Part shown: positions 6,229-12,096 of the stretch, in pieces | Position numbering within the stretch: the stretch's first letter is position 1 | Layout of the letters: each line of letters opens with the position of its first letter | Assembly (NCBI GenBank): GCA_021162905.1 | Contig: JAGGXT010000240.1 | Span: forward strand, 1 to 12,096 | Reading direction: 5' to 3' | DNA length: 12,096 nucleotides | DNA from: Candidatus Odinarchaeota archaeon | GTDB lineage: Archaea > Asgardarchaeota > JAGGXT01 | Made by a program: the position numbers and the translations under genes | The notes under the pieces: generated by a model | Databases searched by the model: none | Told to the model about the DNA's origin: nothing | Seen by the model: the letters and a program-made list of their open reading frames with translations, nothing else

Positions 6229-6966
6229 TTAAATGGATTGAGAGCACCATCTATCCAAGTTTAATAAATAGGCAGGGCCTGCAATAGTTACTCCATAAAA
6301 AATTACATTTTTACCTCTTCCACATGATAAAATTTCGTTTATTGTAGCATTAACTATCGAACTTCCTGTTGCAAGGACTACATCTGCCCAGTCAATAATA
6401 TCTTTAGTAAGTGAATGTCCATCTTCTATTAGCACTCCATATTTTATCTTTCCTATATTCTCTGGGTTAAGATCAGTAACTCGGACCTCGAAATATTTTG
6501 AGAGATGATCTACAAATGCTGGTTGAAATCCAATAATTCCCAATCTTTTAGCATTATATCTTTCTTTAATGTATTTTGCAAGTTCCTCGCTGCATATTTC
6601 AGGCTCATCATTTTTACAATGTCTTGTATTACTAATTAAATTTAAATACCTAAGAACAGCATTTATCGTTGCTATAAGAATTGCGCGGTTCTTATTATTA
6701 TTCAACGAAAGTGACAATATATCCTCTATTGTTCCTTTAAAGTTAGAAGGCTCATCAGTAAATGCTTGACCAAATGAATTTTTAAACTCTGCTTCTATCA
6801 TTTTTTCATTACCTTTTACGAGAGGAAACTCTTTCCTCTTAGGACTTCCAATTGCCTCTTCTGGACTTAAAATTCTTGCACGAATTATTACATGTTCCTT
6901 AGAAAGATTTGCTCCTTCTACTATCTCTTTAAATTTTGAAATCATATATGAATAAATATCAATCAC
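6229..6966 (-). CDS. DUF364 protein (putative heavy-metal chelation, Rossmann-like)
   Basis: A 245-residue cytoplasmic protein of the DUF4213/DUF364 type. It starts with GTG at 6966; GGTGG at 6973-6977 is six bases upstream and overlaps the last codons of the ATPase gene, so translation is probably coupled. N-terminal part: ARILSPEEAIGSPKRKEFPL (30-49) and EAEFKNSFGQAFTDEPSNF (58-76). Middle: RAILIATINAVLRYL (94-108) and RHCKNDEPEIC (115-125). C-terminal Rossmann-like part: RLGIIGFQPAFVDHL (141-155) and WADVVLATGSSIVNATI (193-209). The one solved relative was described as enolase-like plus Rossmann-like folds with a possible metal-chelation site; the biochemical role is still unknown. H116, C117, C125 and other polar residues could bind metal. 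Its place after an ABC permease and ATPase suggests handling of the imported metal or ligand. Confidence 0.85.
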   Translation of the reverse strand: MIDIYSYMISKFKEIVEGANLSKEHVIIRARILSPEEAIGSPKRKEFPLVKGNEKMIEAEFKNSFGQAFTDEPSNFKGTIEDILSLSLNNNKNRAILIATINAVLRYLNLISNTRHCKNDEPEICSEELAKYIKERYNAKRLGIIGFQPAFVDHLSKYFEVRVTDLNPENIGKIKYGVLIEDGHSLTKDIIDWADVVLATGSSIVNATINEILSCGRGKNVIFYGVTIAGPAYLLNLDRWCSQSI

Positions 6967-6967
6967 T

Positions 6968-8017
6968 CTATACCACCCTAATACCTCTTAAAACAAATTT
7001 GAGAAAGAAATTTCTACGACCATTTACAAAAAGATCTAGGAACTCTCTCTTAGCAACCTCAGCTGCTATTTTAATTCCCTTTACATTAAAGACAACTCTT
7101 ACTTTATCACCAGCAATTTCTTGATACCCCACTACCTTCCCTTCAAATATGTTCACAAGAAGCCCTTTTGGCTCATAAGGATACACATAAATATCATTAG
7201 GAAAAATAATCACTTTTTTAATGTCCTTTCCTTCATAAGGAACTATAACAGATAATCCACCGCAATTGGCTTTTGCTAGTCCATAATCTAGAACCTCGTA
7301 ATCTTCACAACTTAGTATATTAGGATTCCCAATAAATTCTAAAACCTCTTTTGTTTTGGGTGATGAAAGTAACTCTTCAAAAGATCCAACTTGCTTTATT
7401 TCTCCATCTGTCATAATCGCAACCCTATCTCCCAGTTCTTCAGCCTCTTTTACATCATGAGTAACGAATATAGTTGTTATTCCCAGTAATCGTTGAATCC
7501 CCTTAAACTCGTCTCGTAAATACTTTCTTAGTCTAGGATCTAAATTGTTAAATGGCTCGTCCATTAAAAGGATCTTTGGTTCTACTATAAGCGCCCGTGC
7601 AATAGCAACTCTCTGTTTTTCTCCACCACTCAATGTCTTAGGATATCTTCCCCTGATGTGTTCTATTTTCATAAGTTCTAGCATTTTTTCTAATCTTTTT
7701 TGAATTGTTTTTTCATCATAACCTCTTATTTTGAGTCCAAATATTATGTTCTCTTCTACAGTCATATGTGGAAATAAAGCAGCCTCCTGAAAAACTATAC
7801 TAATATTTCTCTTCTCTGGTGGTAAGGAATCAATAGGTCTTCCATCAACTATAACATTTCCTTCATACTCAGTAAGCCCTGCTATTACGTTAAGTAGTGT
7901 TGTTTTTCCAGCTCCTGATGGACCAAGAATCGCAAACAGCTCTCCATCATTTATAGTTAAGTTAATTCCCTTAAGTATATACTTGTTCCTTATGTTTACC
8001 AGTTCAAGCTTTACCAT
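6968..8017 (-). CDS. ABC importer ATPase with TOBE-like C-terminal region
   Basis: A 349-residue ATP-binding subunit if started at the ATG at 8017, which forms TGATG with the permease stop and gives the usual MVKLELVNI opening; an in-frame ATG at 8026 (352 residues) is nearly as good. Motifs (from 8017): Walker A GPSGAGKT (32-39), Q-loop Q77, signature LSGGE (129-133), Walker B ILLMDE (149-154) and switch H187. The nucleotide domain ends near 230. The remaining 115 or so residues, including FPNDIYVYPYEPKG (272-285) and GKVVGYQEIAGDKVRVVF (293-310), look like a TOBE/MOP-type beta domain. Such a tail is typical of molybdate, tungstate, sulfate, sugar and polyamine importers (ModC, WtpC, CysA, MalK, PotA) and unusual for SsuB/TauB, which end near 250. 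The partner permease is nonetheless of the TauT/SsuC type. Substrate unknown. Confidence 0.93.
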   Translation of the reverse strand: MVKLELVNIRNKYILKGINLTINDGELFAILGPSGAGKTTLLNVIAGLTEYEGNVIVDGRPIDSLPPEKRNISIVFQEAALFPHMTVEENIIFGLKIRGYDEKTIQKRLEKMLELMKIEHIRGRYPKTLSGGEKQRVAIARALIVEPKILLMDEPFNNLDPRLRKYLRDEFKGIQRLLGITTIFVTHDVKEAEELGDRVAIMTDGEIKQVGSFEELLSSPKTKEVLEFIGNPNILSCEDYEVLDYGLAKANCGGLSVIVPYEGKDIKKVIIFPNDIYVYPYEPKGLLVNIFEGKVVGYQEIAGDKVRVVFNVKGIKIAAEVAKREFLDLFVNGRRNFFLKFVLRGIRVV

Positions 8018-8769
8018 CACATCCACATCCTAGTAAGTTTCTGTTCCAAGATCTCGAAAATTTTCTCAAAGAGTAAACAAACGACTGAAAGGGTAATAAG
8101 AACATTTATAATGACATCCACTAATAATAAACTTTGAGCTTTCATAGCTAAAGCTCCAAGCCCAACAGGTATTGCTATCATTTCTGCAGCAAGTACCGTT
8201 CTCCAAGCCATTCCAGCTTCAAGTCTTAATCCCGTAAATATATTTGGAATTGCTATAGGTACTACAATTTCAACTAATATTTGAAAGTCGCTTGCACCTA
8301 ATGTTTTAGCAACTTTAATGAGCTGTTTATCAACAAGTTTTACACCAGCCATTGTATTATAAAGCAATGGGAAGAAACTGCAAATAAAAATTAAAGTTAT
8401 TGGTAATAACTCATTAATTCCGATCCAGATCAAGAGTAAAGGCAGCCAGCCTAATGTTGGAATCGGATATAAGAGATATAAAATGGGTCCAAGTGTTTTT
8501 TCAACCAATTTATTATAGCCCATTAGGATACCAACCAATATACCCATTGTTGCTCCTAACGAAAAACCGATTAGTACCCGAAATAAGCTTCTGCAAAAAT
8601 GGTATACCAGCTCTCCAGTGGCTGTTATCATTATAAATTTCATTATTACTCTCGAAAACGGTGGGAATAGAAAAGAGGGGACTATCTCTAGCAGAGAAAG
8701 TAATTCCCAAGTGATTATAAAAATGATTATGGGAATAGCGCTGGTGATTATTTCTAAAATTTTCTTCAT
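8017..8769 (-). CDS. ABC importer permease, TauT/SsuC (BPD-inner-membrane) type
   Basis: A 250-residue inner-membrane permease with about six membrane spans: one after the start (9-28), then segments near 62-84, 95-116, 121-140, 189-207 and 215-234. The cytoplasmic EAA coupling loop is AKTLGASDFQILVEIVVP (154-171), and YPIPTLGWLPLLLIWIG (101-117) and GLRLEAGMAWRTVLAAEMI (180-198) match the nitrate/sulfonate/taurine permease family. Other members carry thiamine precursors or cyanate. The ATG at 8769 has AAGGTG (8776-8781) six bases upstream and a TATA box at 8813-8820. It is first in the operon with the ATPase and DUF364 genes. No solute-binding lipoprotein gene is present, although importers of this type need one; it may be encoded elsewhere. 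The ligand cannot be named. Confidence 0.92.
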   Translation of the reverse strand: MKKILEIITSAIPIIIFIITWELLSLLEIVPSFLFPPFSRVIMKFIMITATGELVYHFCRSLFRVLIGFSLGATMGILVGILMGYNKLVEKTLGPILYLLYPIPTLGWLPLLLIWIGINELLPITLIFICSFFPLLYNTMAGVKLVDKQLIKVAKTLGASDFQILVEIVVPIAIPNIFTGLRLEAGMAWRTVLAAEMIAIPVGLGALAMKAQSLLLVDVIINVLITLSVVCLLFEKIFEILEQKLTRMWM

Positions 8770-8812
8770 CTAAAACACCTTGTGTTCTCTCAGATAAAAG
8801 AAGATTAGCTGA

Positions 8813-8820
8813 ATATAAAT
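8813..8820 (-). promoter_or_regulatory. TATA box of the ABC operon
   Basis: On the minus strand this reads ATTTATAT. A transcription start about 25 bases downstream, near 8790, would leave a leader of some 20 bases containing AAGGTG before the ATG at 8769. Confidence 0.55.
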
Positions 8821-8841
8821 ATTTGTTAATTGTTTTATGTT

Positions 8842-8867
8842 AAAACTAAACAAAGTTGTTTAGTTTT
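8842..8867. promoter_or_regulatory. Perfect 26-base palindrome, probable operator
   Basis: AAAACTAAACAA (8842-8853) and TTGTTTAGTTTT (8856-8867) are exact reverse complements with only AG between them. A two-base loop is poor for an RNA hairpin, so a dimeric DNA-binding protein is the likelier reader. It lies about 20 bases upstream of the ABC operon TATA box and about 95 bases upstream of the TATA box of the divergent gene. This fits an activator site or a shared control site. Confidence 0.6.
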
Positions 8868-8876
8868 TGATTTATA

Positions 8877-8921
8877 TGTTAGGGAGCTATTATTAAGAAA
8901 TAAAAAATTTTCCCCCTAACA
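8877..8921. repeat. Inverted repeat TGTTAGGG / CCCTAACA with 29-base spacer
   Basis: The arms at 8877-8884 and 8914-8921 match exactly. Each is among the few GC-containing words in a very AT-rich region. The right arm is followed by CTTTTTCTATTTTAT, so in RNA from the plus strand it would resemble a stem-loop with a T-rich tail. No plus-strand gene lies immediately upstream, so a plain terminator is hard to justify. It may instead be a second operator or belong to a small transcript. Confidence 0.4.
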
Positions 8922-8960
8922 CTTTTTCTATTTTATAATGTGGGCCTAATAAAAAAAGAA

Positions 8961-8968
8961 TTTTATAC
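8961..8968 (+). promoter_or_regulatory. TATA box of the metallo-beta-lactamase gene
   Basis: TTTTATAC lies about 25-30 bases before an expected transcription start near 8991. This gives a leader of about 30 bases that includes the purine-rich AGGTAGG at 9010-9016. Confidence 0.45.
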
Positions 8969-9022
8969 AACTTATTATTAACTAAAATAGCTAAATTGCA
9001 TTTTTTAAAAGGTAGGCGGATT

Positions 9023-9763
9023 ATGCTAAAAATTACAGTATTAATCGACAATAAATCCCTCCTAGAAACAACAAAAGCTGAGTGGGGGTTCTCCGCATAT
9101 ATTGAATTTGAATCGCTGCGTGGTCTATTTGATACTGGCCCTTCTTATAGTACGCTACTTTATAACGCATCCAAATTGAATATTGATTTAAATAGACTTG
9201 ATTTTGTTTTTATATCACACTTACATGGTGATCATTCAGGCGCTTTACTTGAACTTATAAAAAATCATAAACCGAATAACGTTTTTCTTCCATCAAATAT
9301 AAAATATAATGATTTACTTGCAATTTCAAAGTATGTTAAATCAGCTAGAGCTGTTGATGTATTCACAGAGTTATTTCCCAACATATTCTCCACTGGCACT
9401 TTAAAAAAGACAGTTCCAGAACAATCAATGATAATACGTTTACGTTCGTGCCTTGCTTTGATTTTGGGGTGCTCACACCATGGTATTATTGACATAATAA
9501 GGCATATTCGCATCTACTTATCCACTCCAATAATTGTAGCTATAGGGGGTTATCATTTATCTGGATATAATAGAGGCTATAACGTAGGACATGCTTTATA
9601 TAATATGGGTGTACAATATGTCTTTCCATGTCATTGTACGGATGAATCTGCGAAGGAGGGAATATATGCAGCATATAAAAGATTAACAGCTTGTGGCGTT
9701 GGATTGCACATAGAAATCTCAGATGATTGTAAACTCGAATATACAATATTAACTAAGAAATAG
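9023..9763 (+). CDS. Metallo-beta-lactamase-fold protein, COG1237 (dihydropterin-type) family
   Basis: A 246-residue soluble protein. The ATG at 9023 follows AGGTAGG (9010-9016); an upstream in-frame ATT at 8996 has no ribosome site. It shows the metal motif HLHGDH (H66, H68, D70, H71), followed by GCSHHGI (149-155, ligand H152), GGYHLSG (175-181, H178) and PCHCT (202-206, H204). That order is typical of the COG1237 group, which includes the enzyme annotated as 7,8-dihydropterin-6-yl-methyl-4-(ribofuranosyl)aminobenzene 5'-phosphate synthase of methanopterin formation. The usual SHGHYDHTGG is SHLHGDHSGA here. Many COG1237 members have no proven role, so the methanopterin reaction should not be assumed. 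It is divergent from the ABC operon across a palindromic control region, and its last 15 bases overlap the convergent DUF89 gene. Confidence 0.87.
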   Translation: MLKITVLIDNKSLLETTKAEWGFSAYIEFESLRGLFDTGPSYSTLLYNASKLNIDLNRLDFVFISHLHGDHSGALLELIKNHKPNNVFLPSNIKYNDLLAISKYVKSARAVDVFTELFPNIFSTGTLKKTVPEQSMIIRLRSCLALILGCSHHGIIDIIRHIRIYLSTPIIVAIGGYHLSGYNRGYNVGHALYNMGVQYVFPCHCTDESAKEGIYAAYKRLTACGVGLHIEISDDCKLEYTILTKK

Positions 9764-10615
9764 TTGCCTGTTATAACCCAAAATAACTTTTCCTACCTCG
9801 CTTTTTAGTCTCTTAGCTATTGGAATACATTTTATCCTTAGCAGAAAAAAGATATCCGCATCAGCCTCATCAAATAATTCAAAATTCCCTTGCCCCTTAC
9901 TGATTACCAAATCAAAATTCCTAAGTGTTTTTTCTAAATTGCCAACATATATTCCTTTACCATTAGAGTTGGGTAATAGTTTCATTCCCCTAATTTTCCC
10001 AAATCTATCTAGTCCTAGCTCTATTGCATCATTTACTGTAACGTCATTAGCCACAGGCTCAGATCTCGCAAAAATCGTTACTTCCTTATTATTTTCTTTT
10101 AAAAAACGTAGTAGCGGGATGTCAAATATGACTTCTCCTGCATTATCAAGCAAATAAGCTATCGTTTTAGCAGTATTTATCTTCTTCTCAAATATATTAA
10201 AGTGATCTATCGCAAAAGAGAGTTTATGAATTTCATGGATTATTTTATTTATCTCGAAACTTATTGAAGGACCAAAGTCAATAATATTACCTGCTATTGC
10301 AGAATTGGTTGCGATCCTCAGCGGTTTTTTCGATTCCTTCATTAAATTAAATATTTTATTAAGATAGTTCTTCGCTATTTTGTTGTGTTCTTTCTTAATT
10401 TTAGCATATGGATCATCCTTGTTTAGAATAGTTTTAGCGTGTTTAAAACATTTATATGCAAGTTGCATGGGTGTGATTTTCCAATCTTCCTTTTGGAGCT
10501 TTCCTAAAATTTCACGTATTATTCTTTCCCGAATTAGATAATTGTCCGTGGCAACATAACTAACTCTTATTGCTTGATTCAGTATACAAGGTATACATTC
10601 AATAGCGATAAGCAT
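9749..10615 (-). CDS. DUF89 family metal-dependent phosphatase (AF1104-like)
   Basis: A 288-residue protein of the DUF89/ARMT1-like family, short archaeal type. Members studied elsewhere are divalent-metal phosphatases that remove phosphate from damaged or surplus sugar phosphates and related metabolites. It begins with the typical CIPC motif (C7, C10) in an N-terminal helical part. KDDPYAKIKKEHN (66-78) and SAIAGNIIDFG (105-115) follow, then the metal-binding LLDNAGE (155-161, with D157, N158 and E161), PVANDVT (187-193) and the phosphate-side loop SKGQGNFE (239-246). All key residues appear intact. It follows the HAD gene by nine bases and is probably co-transcribed; the ribosome site AGGGACG overlaps the HAD stop. 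Its 3' end overlaps the metallo-beta-lactamase gene. Substrate unknown. Confidence 0.9.
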   Translation of the reverse strand: MLIAIECIPCILNQAIRVSYVATDNYLIRERIIREILGKLQKEDWKITPMQLAYKCFKHAKTILNKDDPYAKIKKEHNKIAKNYLNKIFNLMKESKKPLRIATNSAIAGNIIDFGPSISFEINKIIHEIHKLSFAIDHFNIFEKKINTAKTIAYLLDNAGEVIFDIPLLRFLKENNKEVTIFARSEPVANDVTVNDAIELGLDRFGKIRGMKLLPNSNGKGIYVGNLEKTLRNFDLVISKGQGNFELFDEADADIFFLLRIKCIPIAKRLKSEVGKVILGYNRQLFLS

Positions 10616-10624
10616 TTTTCGTCC

Positions 10625-11326
10625 CTATAATTTTGATTTAATGAATGCTAGAGCATCCTTAAGATCGCTTGCAACATAATCTGGATTGGCGTCATGACTC
10701 CAAGACAATTTTAATAAATTATCAAATTTTATTTGAATAGTAATAGCATTGGCTCTTTTTGCCTCAATTATACACCTTGGTTGATCATCCACGTAGACTA
10801 TTTCATTTGGATTGGCAGATATGTCTCTCGCAAACTTAATAATGCCATTATATTTGCTATTGATTTCCTCTTCTACCACGTAAATTCTATCAAAAAACCT
10901 CATTAGATTGCTTTTCTTAATTCTTAATTTTTTAAGTCCTATTATTTCATCCCTACCAGAAATTATCGCTAATGCCAACCCAAGTTTCTTTAGTTCCATC
11001 AAAACCTCTTTTACCTCTTTTCTCGGTTTAGAAAAAGATATTCTTAGTTCCCAATATCTATCAAAAAGTCCCTTTAAACTATCATCATCCAATAAGATAC
11101 CCGCCTTTAGTAGAGTATTTTTAAACATTAATATTCTCTTTTTATATTCAATTACATTTTCCCAATCATAAACGTCTTCTCTAAGAATAAACGTTTGAAT
11201 GAGCAATCGTTTGGTTCTCTCATCTAGATCAAAAATATCAAGGAGTTTATTATAAACATCGGGAATACAAGAATAACTATCAATAAGAGTCCCATCAAAG
11301 TCAAAAGCAACTCCCTTAATAACCAT
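10625..11326 (-). CDS. HAD-superfamily phosphatase (phosphoglycolate phosphatase-like)
   Basis: A 233-residue haloacid-dehalogenase-type hydrolase, probably a small-molecule phosphatase in the cytoplasm. The ATG at 11326 is chosen over a GTG at 11335, since MVIKGVAFDFDGT is the usual opening and GTGATC lies close upstream. Motif I is DFDGT (D9 nucleophile, D11), motif II IISGRD (121-126, S123), motif III a lysine in SKYNGIIKFA (K158 or K164) and motif IV YVDDQPR (178-184, D180 and D181). A helical cap fills about residues 17-95, as in subfamily I. The gene leads a two-gene unit with the DUF89 phosphatase, which suggests the two act on related phosphate esters. Phosphoglycolate or pyrophosphate are possible substrates, but the sequence does not decide. 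Confidence 0.9.
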   Translation of the reverse strand: MVIKGVAFDFDGTLIDSYSCIPDVYNKLLDIFDLDERTKRLLIQTFILREDVYDWENVIEYKKRILMFKNTLLKAGILLDDDSLKGLFDRYWELRISFSKPRKEVKEVLMELKKLGLALAIISGRDEIIGLKKLRIKKSNLMRFFDRIYVVEEEINSKYNGIIKFARDISANPNEIVYVDDQPRCIIEAKRANAITIQIKFDNLLKLSWSHDANPDYVASDLKDALAFIKSKL

Positions 11327-11363
11327 GTAGATCACTACCTACAATAGTGTATTCTTTAATTGT

Positions 11364-11397
11364 TACTTAGAGACTAAGTATTCAATCTTTAAATATC
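11364..11397 (-). promoter_or_regulatory. TATA box and palindromic operator of the HAD-DUF89 unit
   Basis: On the minus strand ATATTTAAA (11388-11396) is a good TATA-like box. Just downstream TACTTAG (11364-11370) and CTAAGTA (11374-11380) form an exact inverted repeat around AGA. The expected transcription start is near 11365, so the repeat would cover the space between TATA box and start, where archaeal repressors usually bind. Confidence 0.5.
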
Positions 11398-11405
11398 TAT
11401 CTAAT

Positions 11406-12077
11406 TTATTGCTTAGAGATTTGCAACTTTGCACTTATTTTCTCCTTTGTTTTTATGATTTCCAAGCTTTTTAACTTAGCGATACTCTCTTGCTTTTCAA
11501 AACCTAATTCACTATATATTCTCCTAAGACTATCCCATGAGTTAGCCATTACATTTAAAATCTCTAATGAGTCACTATACATTTTTTGTGACAACTCATA
11601 ATTTCCCTGATCTTCATATATATTCGCCATCTTAAGCATACTGACCAGCAAATCACTTCCTCGTCTAATCGCTTTTTCATAGGCCTTCACAGCTTTATTG
11701 AATTTTTTAAGGCGTTCATATGACTTTGCATAGAAATGCCAGTCATTTACAGAATCTGGATTTATAGTAAGTGCCGTTTCAAAGCAAGCATTTGCATCTT
11801 CAAATTTATCTTTTTCAAGATACGCAACACCTAAATTTCTCCATGCTGGATGCACTTTACCTAAAATTTTTGGTGCTAACTTTTTAACATGCTCATTATC
11901 AATTTCAATTGCTTTTGAGAATGTTTTCTTTGAATTCTCATGTAGATTTTTTACAGAGTATAGAGTAGCAAGCTTTAACAACAACTCAACATTCTTCTTT
12001 TCTCTCCTAAGAGAGAATAGAATATTATCTATCACATAATCTATATTTTTTCCTTTTAAAAAAGCTGGATATGACAT
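11406..12077 (-). CDS. Tetratricopeptide-repeat protein, 5' end possibly outside the window
   Basis: At least 223 residues made almost entirely of TPR helix pairs, a scaffold for protein-protein contact. Approximate repeats are 31-64, 77-110 (HPAWRNLGVAYLEKDKFEDA, then CFETALTINP), 111-143 (DWHFYAKSYERLKKFNKAVK, then AYEKAI), 144-177 (MLKMANIYEDQGNYELSQKM) and a weaker 179-208. W79 or W113, G/A8, Y11 and A27-type positions fit the consensus. The tail (209-223) is lysine-rich. No signal peptide or catalytic domain is seen. The ATG at 12077 has only a weak GGGGA upstream, and the frame stays open to the right edge (codons for WGPNE precede it), so the true start may lie beyond the window. It is separated from the HAD gene by that gene's promoter; no functional link is evident. 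Confidence 0.83.
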   Translation of the reverse strand: MSYPAFLKGKNIDYVIDNILFSLRREKKNVELLLKLATLYSVKNLHENSKKTFSKAIEIDNEHVKKLAPKILGKVHPAWRNLGVAYLEKDKFEDANACFETALTINPDSVNDWHFYAKSYERLKKFNKAVKAYEKAIRRGSDLLVSMLKMANIYEDQGNYELSQKMYSDSLEILNVMANSWDSLRRIYSELGFEKQESIAKLKSLEIIKTKEKISAKLQISKQ

Positions 12078-12096
12078 TTCATTAGGTCCCCAGCAG

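Larger units (their letters stand above)
8770..9022. other. Divergent control region between the ABC operon and the MBL gene
   Basis: These 253 bases hold no convincing gene on either strand. From left to right they contain the permease ribosome site (8776-8781) and TATA box (8813-8820, minus), a perfect palindrome (8842-8867), a second inverted repeat followed by a T-rich stretch (8877-8935) and the likely TATA box of the metallo-beta-lactamase gene (8961-8968, plus). ACTAAA, part of the palindrome arm, recurs at 8981-8986 near the expected start of the plus-strand transcript. Confidence 0.6.

Noticed and set aside
8454..8710. Overlapping short frames on both strands inside the permease gene
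   Set aside because: They are shadows of the permease membrane segments and have no ribosome site or family resemblance.
8842..8867. Reading the 26-base palindrome as a transcription terminator
   Set aside because: Only two bases separate the arms, the stem would be almost all A-T pairs, and it lies upstream of both neighbouring genes rather than after one.
9023..9763. Methanopterin biosynthesis and hence a methanogen
   Set aside because: COG1237 proteins are widespread and mostly of unproven role; no other methanopterin or methanogenesis gene is in the window.
10908..11171. Plus-strand frame of 87 codons within the HAD gene, and a similar one at 9939-10157 in the DUF89 gene
   Set aside because: Both are antisense to clear catalytic domains, Ser/Phe/Leu-rich as expected for a complementary frame, and without start signals.
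1..12096. CRISPR array, tRNA, rRNA, insertion sequence, integrase site or toxin-antitoxin pair
   Set aside because: No regularly spaced repeats, cloverleaf-like segment, transposase or paired small genes were found on reading both strands; the PIN-like fragment alone does not make a toxin system.

Overview
The window reads as a stretch of an AT-rich archaeal chromosome, probably from an anaerobic thermophile related to the Thermoproteota, Bathyarchaeia or Korarchaeota. Evidence: a tungsten-type aldehyde:ferredoxin oxidoreductase; archaeal-style promoters (TATA-like boxes 20-45 bases before starts, oligo-T stops); Shine-Dalgarno sites of the GGTGG/GGTGA type; and families common in archaea (DUF364, DUF89, COG1237 metallo-beta-lactamase). 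No rRNA, tRNA, CRISPR, insertion sequence or phage gene was seen. The taxon is inference; no marker gene is present.

Layout. (1) 15-4249, plus strand: a tight operon of an SsnA-like amidohydrolase, a dihydroorotate-dehydrogenase-like FMN protein (stop and start share one base) and an aldehyde ferredoxin oxidoreductase. A small triple winged-helix-like protein follows (4298-4789). (2) 4790-5054: a spacer with an oligo-T stop, a minus-strand coding remnant with a faint PIN-like end, and the promoter of a fluoroacetyl-CoA-type hotdog thioesterase (5055-5450). (3) 5463-8769, minus strand: an ABC uptake operon (TauT/SsuC-type permease, ATPase with a TOBE-like C-terminal part, DUF364 protein) and, behind its own promoter, a multi-spanning membrane protein of unknown family. 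No solute-binding protein is visible. (4) 8770-9022: a divergent control region with a perfect 26-base palindrome and a second inverted repeat. (5) 9023-9763, plus strand: a metallo-beta-lactamase of the dihydropterin/COG1237 type whose end overlaps the convergent DUF89 gene by 15 bases. (6) 9749-11326, minus strand: a HAD phosphatase and DUF89 phosphatase pair, with a palindrome in the promoter. (7) 11406 to the right edge, minus strand: a TPR protein that may continue beyond the window.

How the genes may work together. The first operon combines hydrolytic deamination or ring chemistry, flavin redox chemistry and a ferredoxin-linked tungsten enzyme, which suits anaerobic breakdown of a heterocycle (purine or pyrimidine type). 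SsnA is known from bacterial anaerobic purine-degradation clusters, where its partners include a large flavin/Fe-S protein and a molybdenum hydroxylase; the present operon could be an archaeal, tungsten-based counterpart. That is a hypothesis. Two operon members have lost residues usually held in their families: the HxxH region of the amidohydrolase reads QCVQ, and the NxSCPN loop of the DHODH-like protein is missing. Their chemistry may therefore differ from the textbook enzymes. The ABC-DUF364 operon may import a metal complex or oxyanion; a link to the tungsten enzyme is possible but unproven. The HAD and DUF89 pair looks like a metabolite-phosphatase unit.
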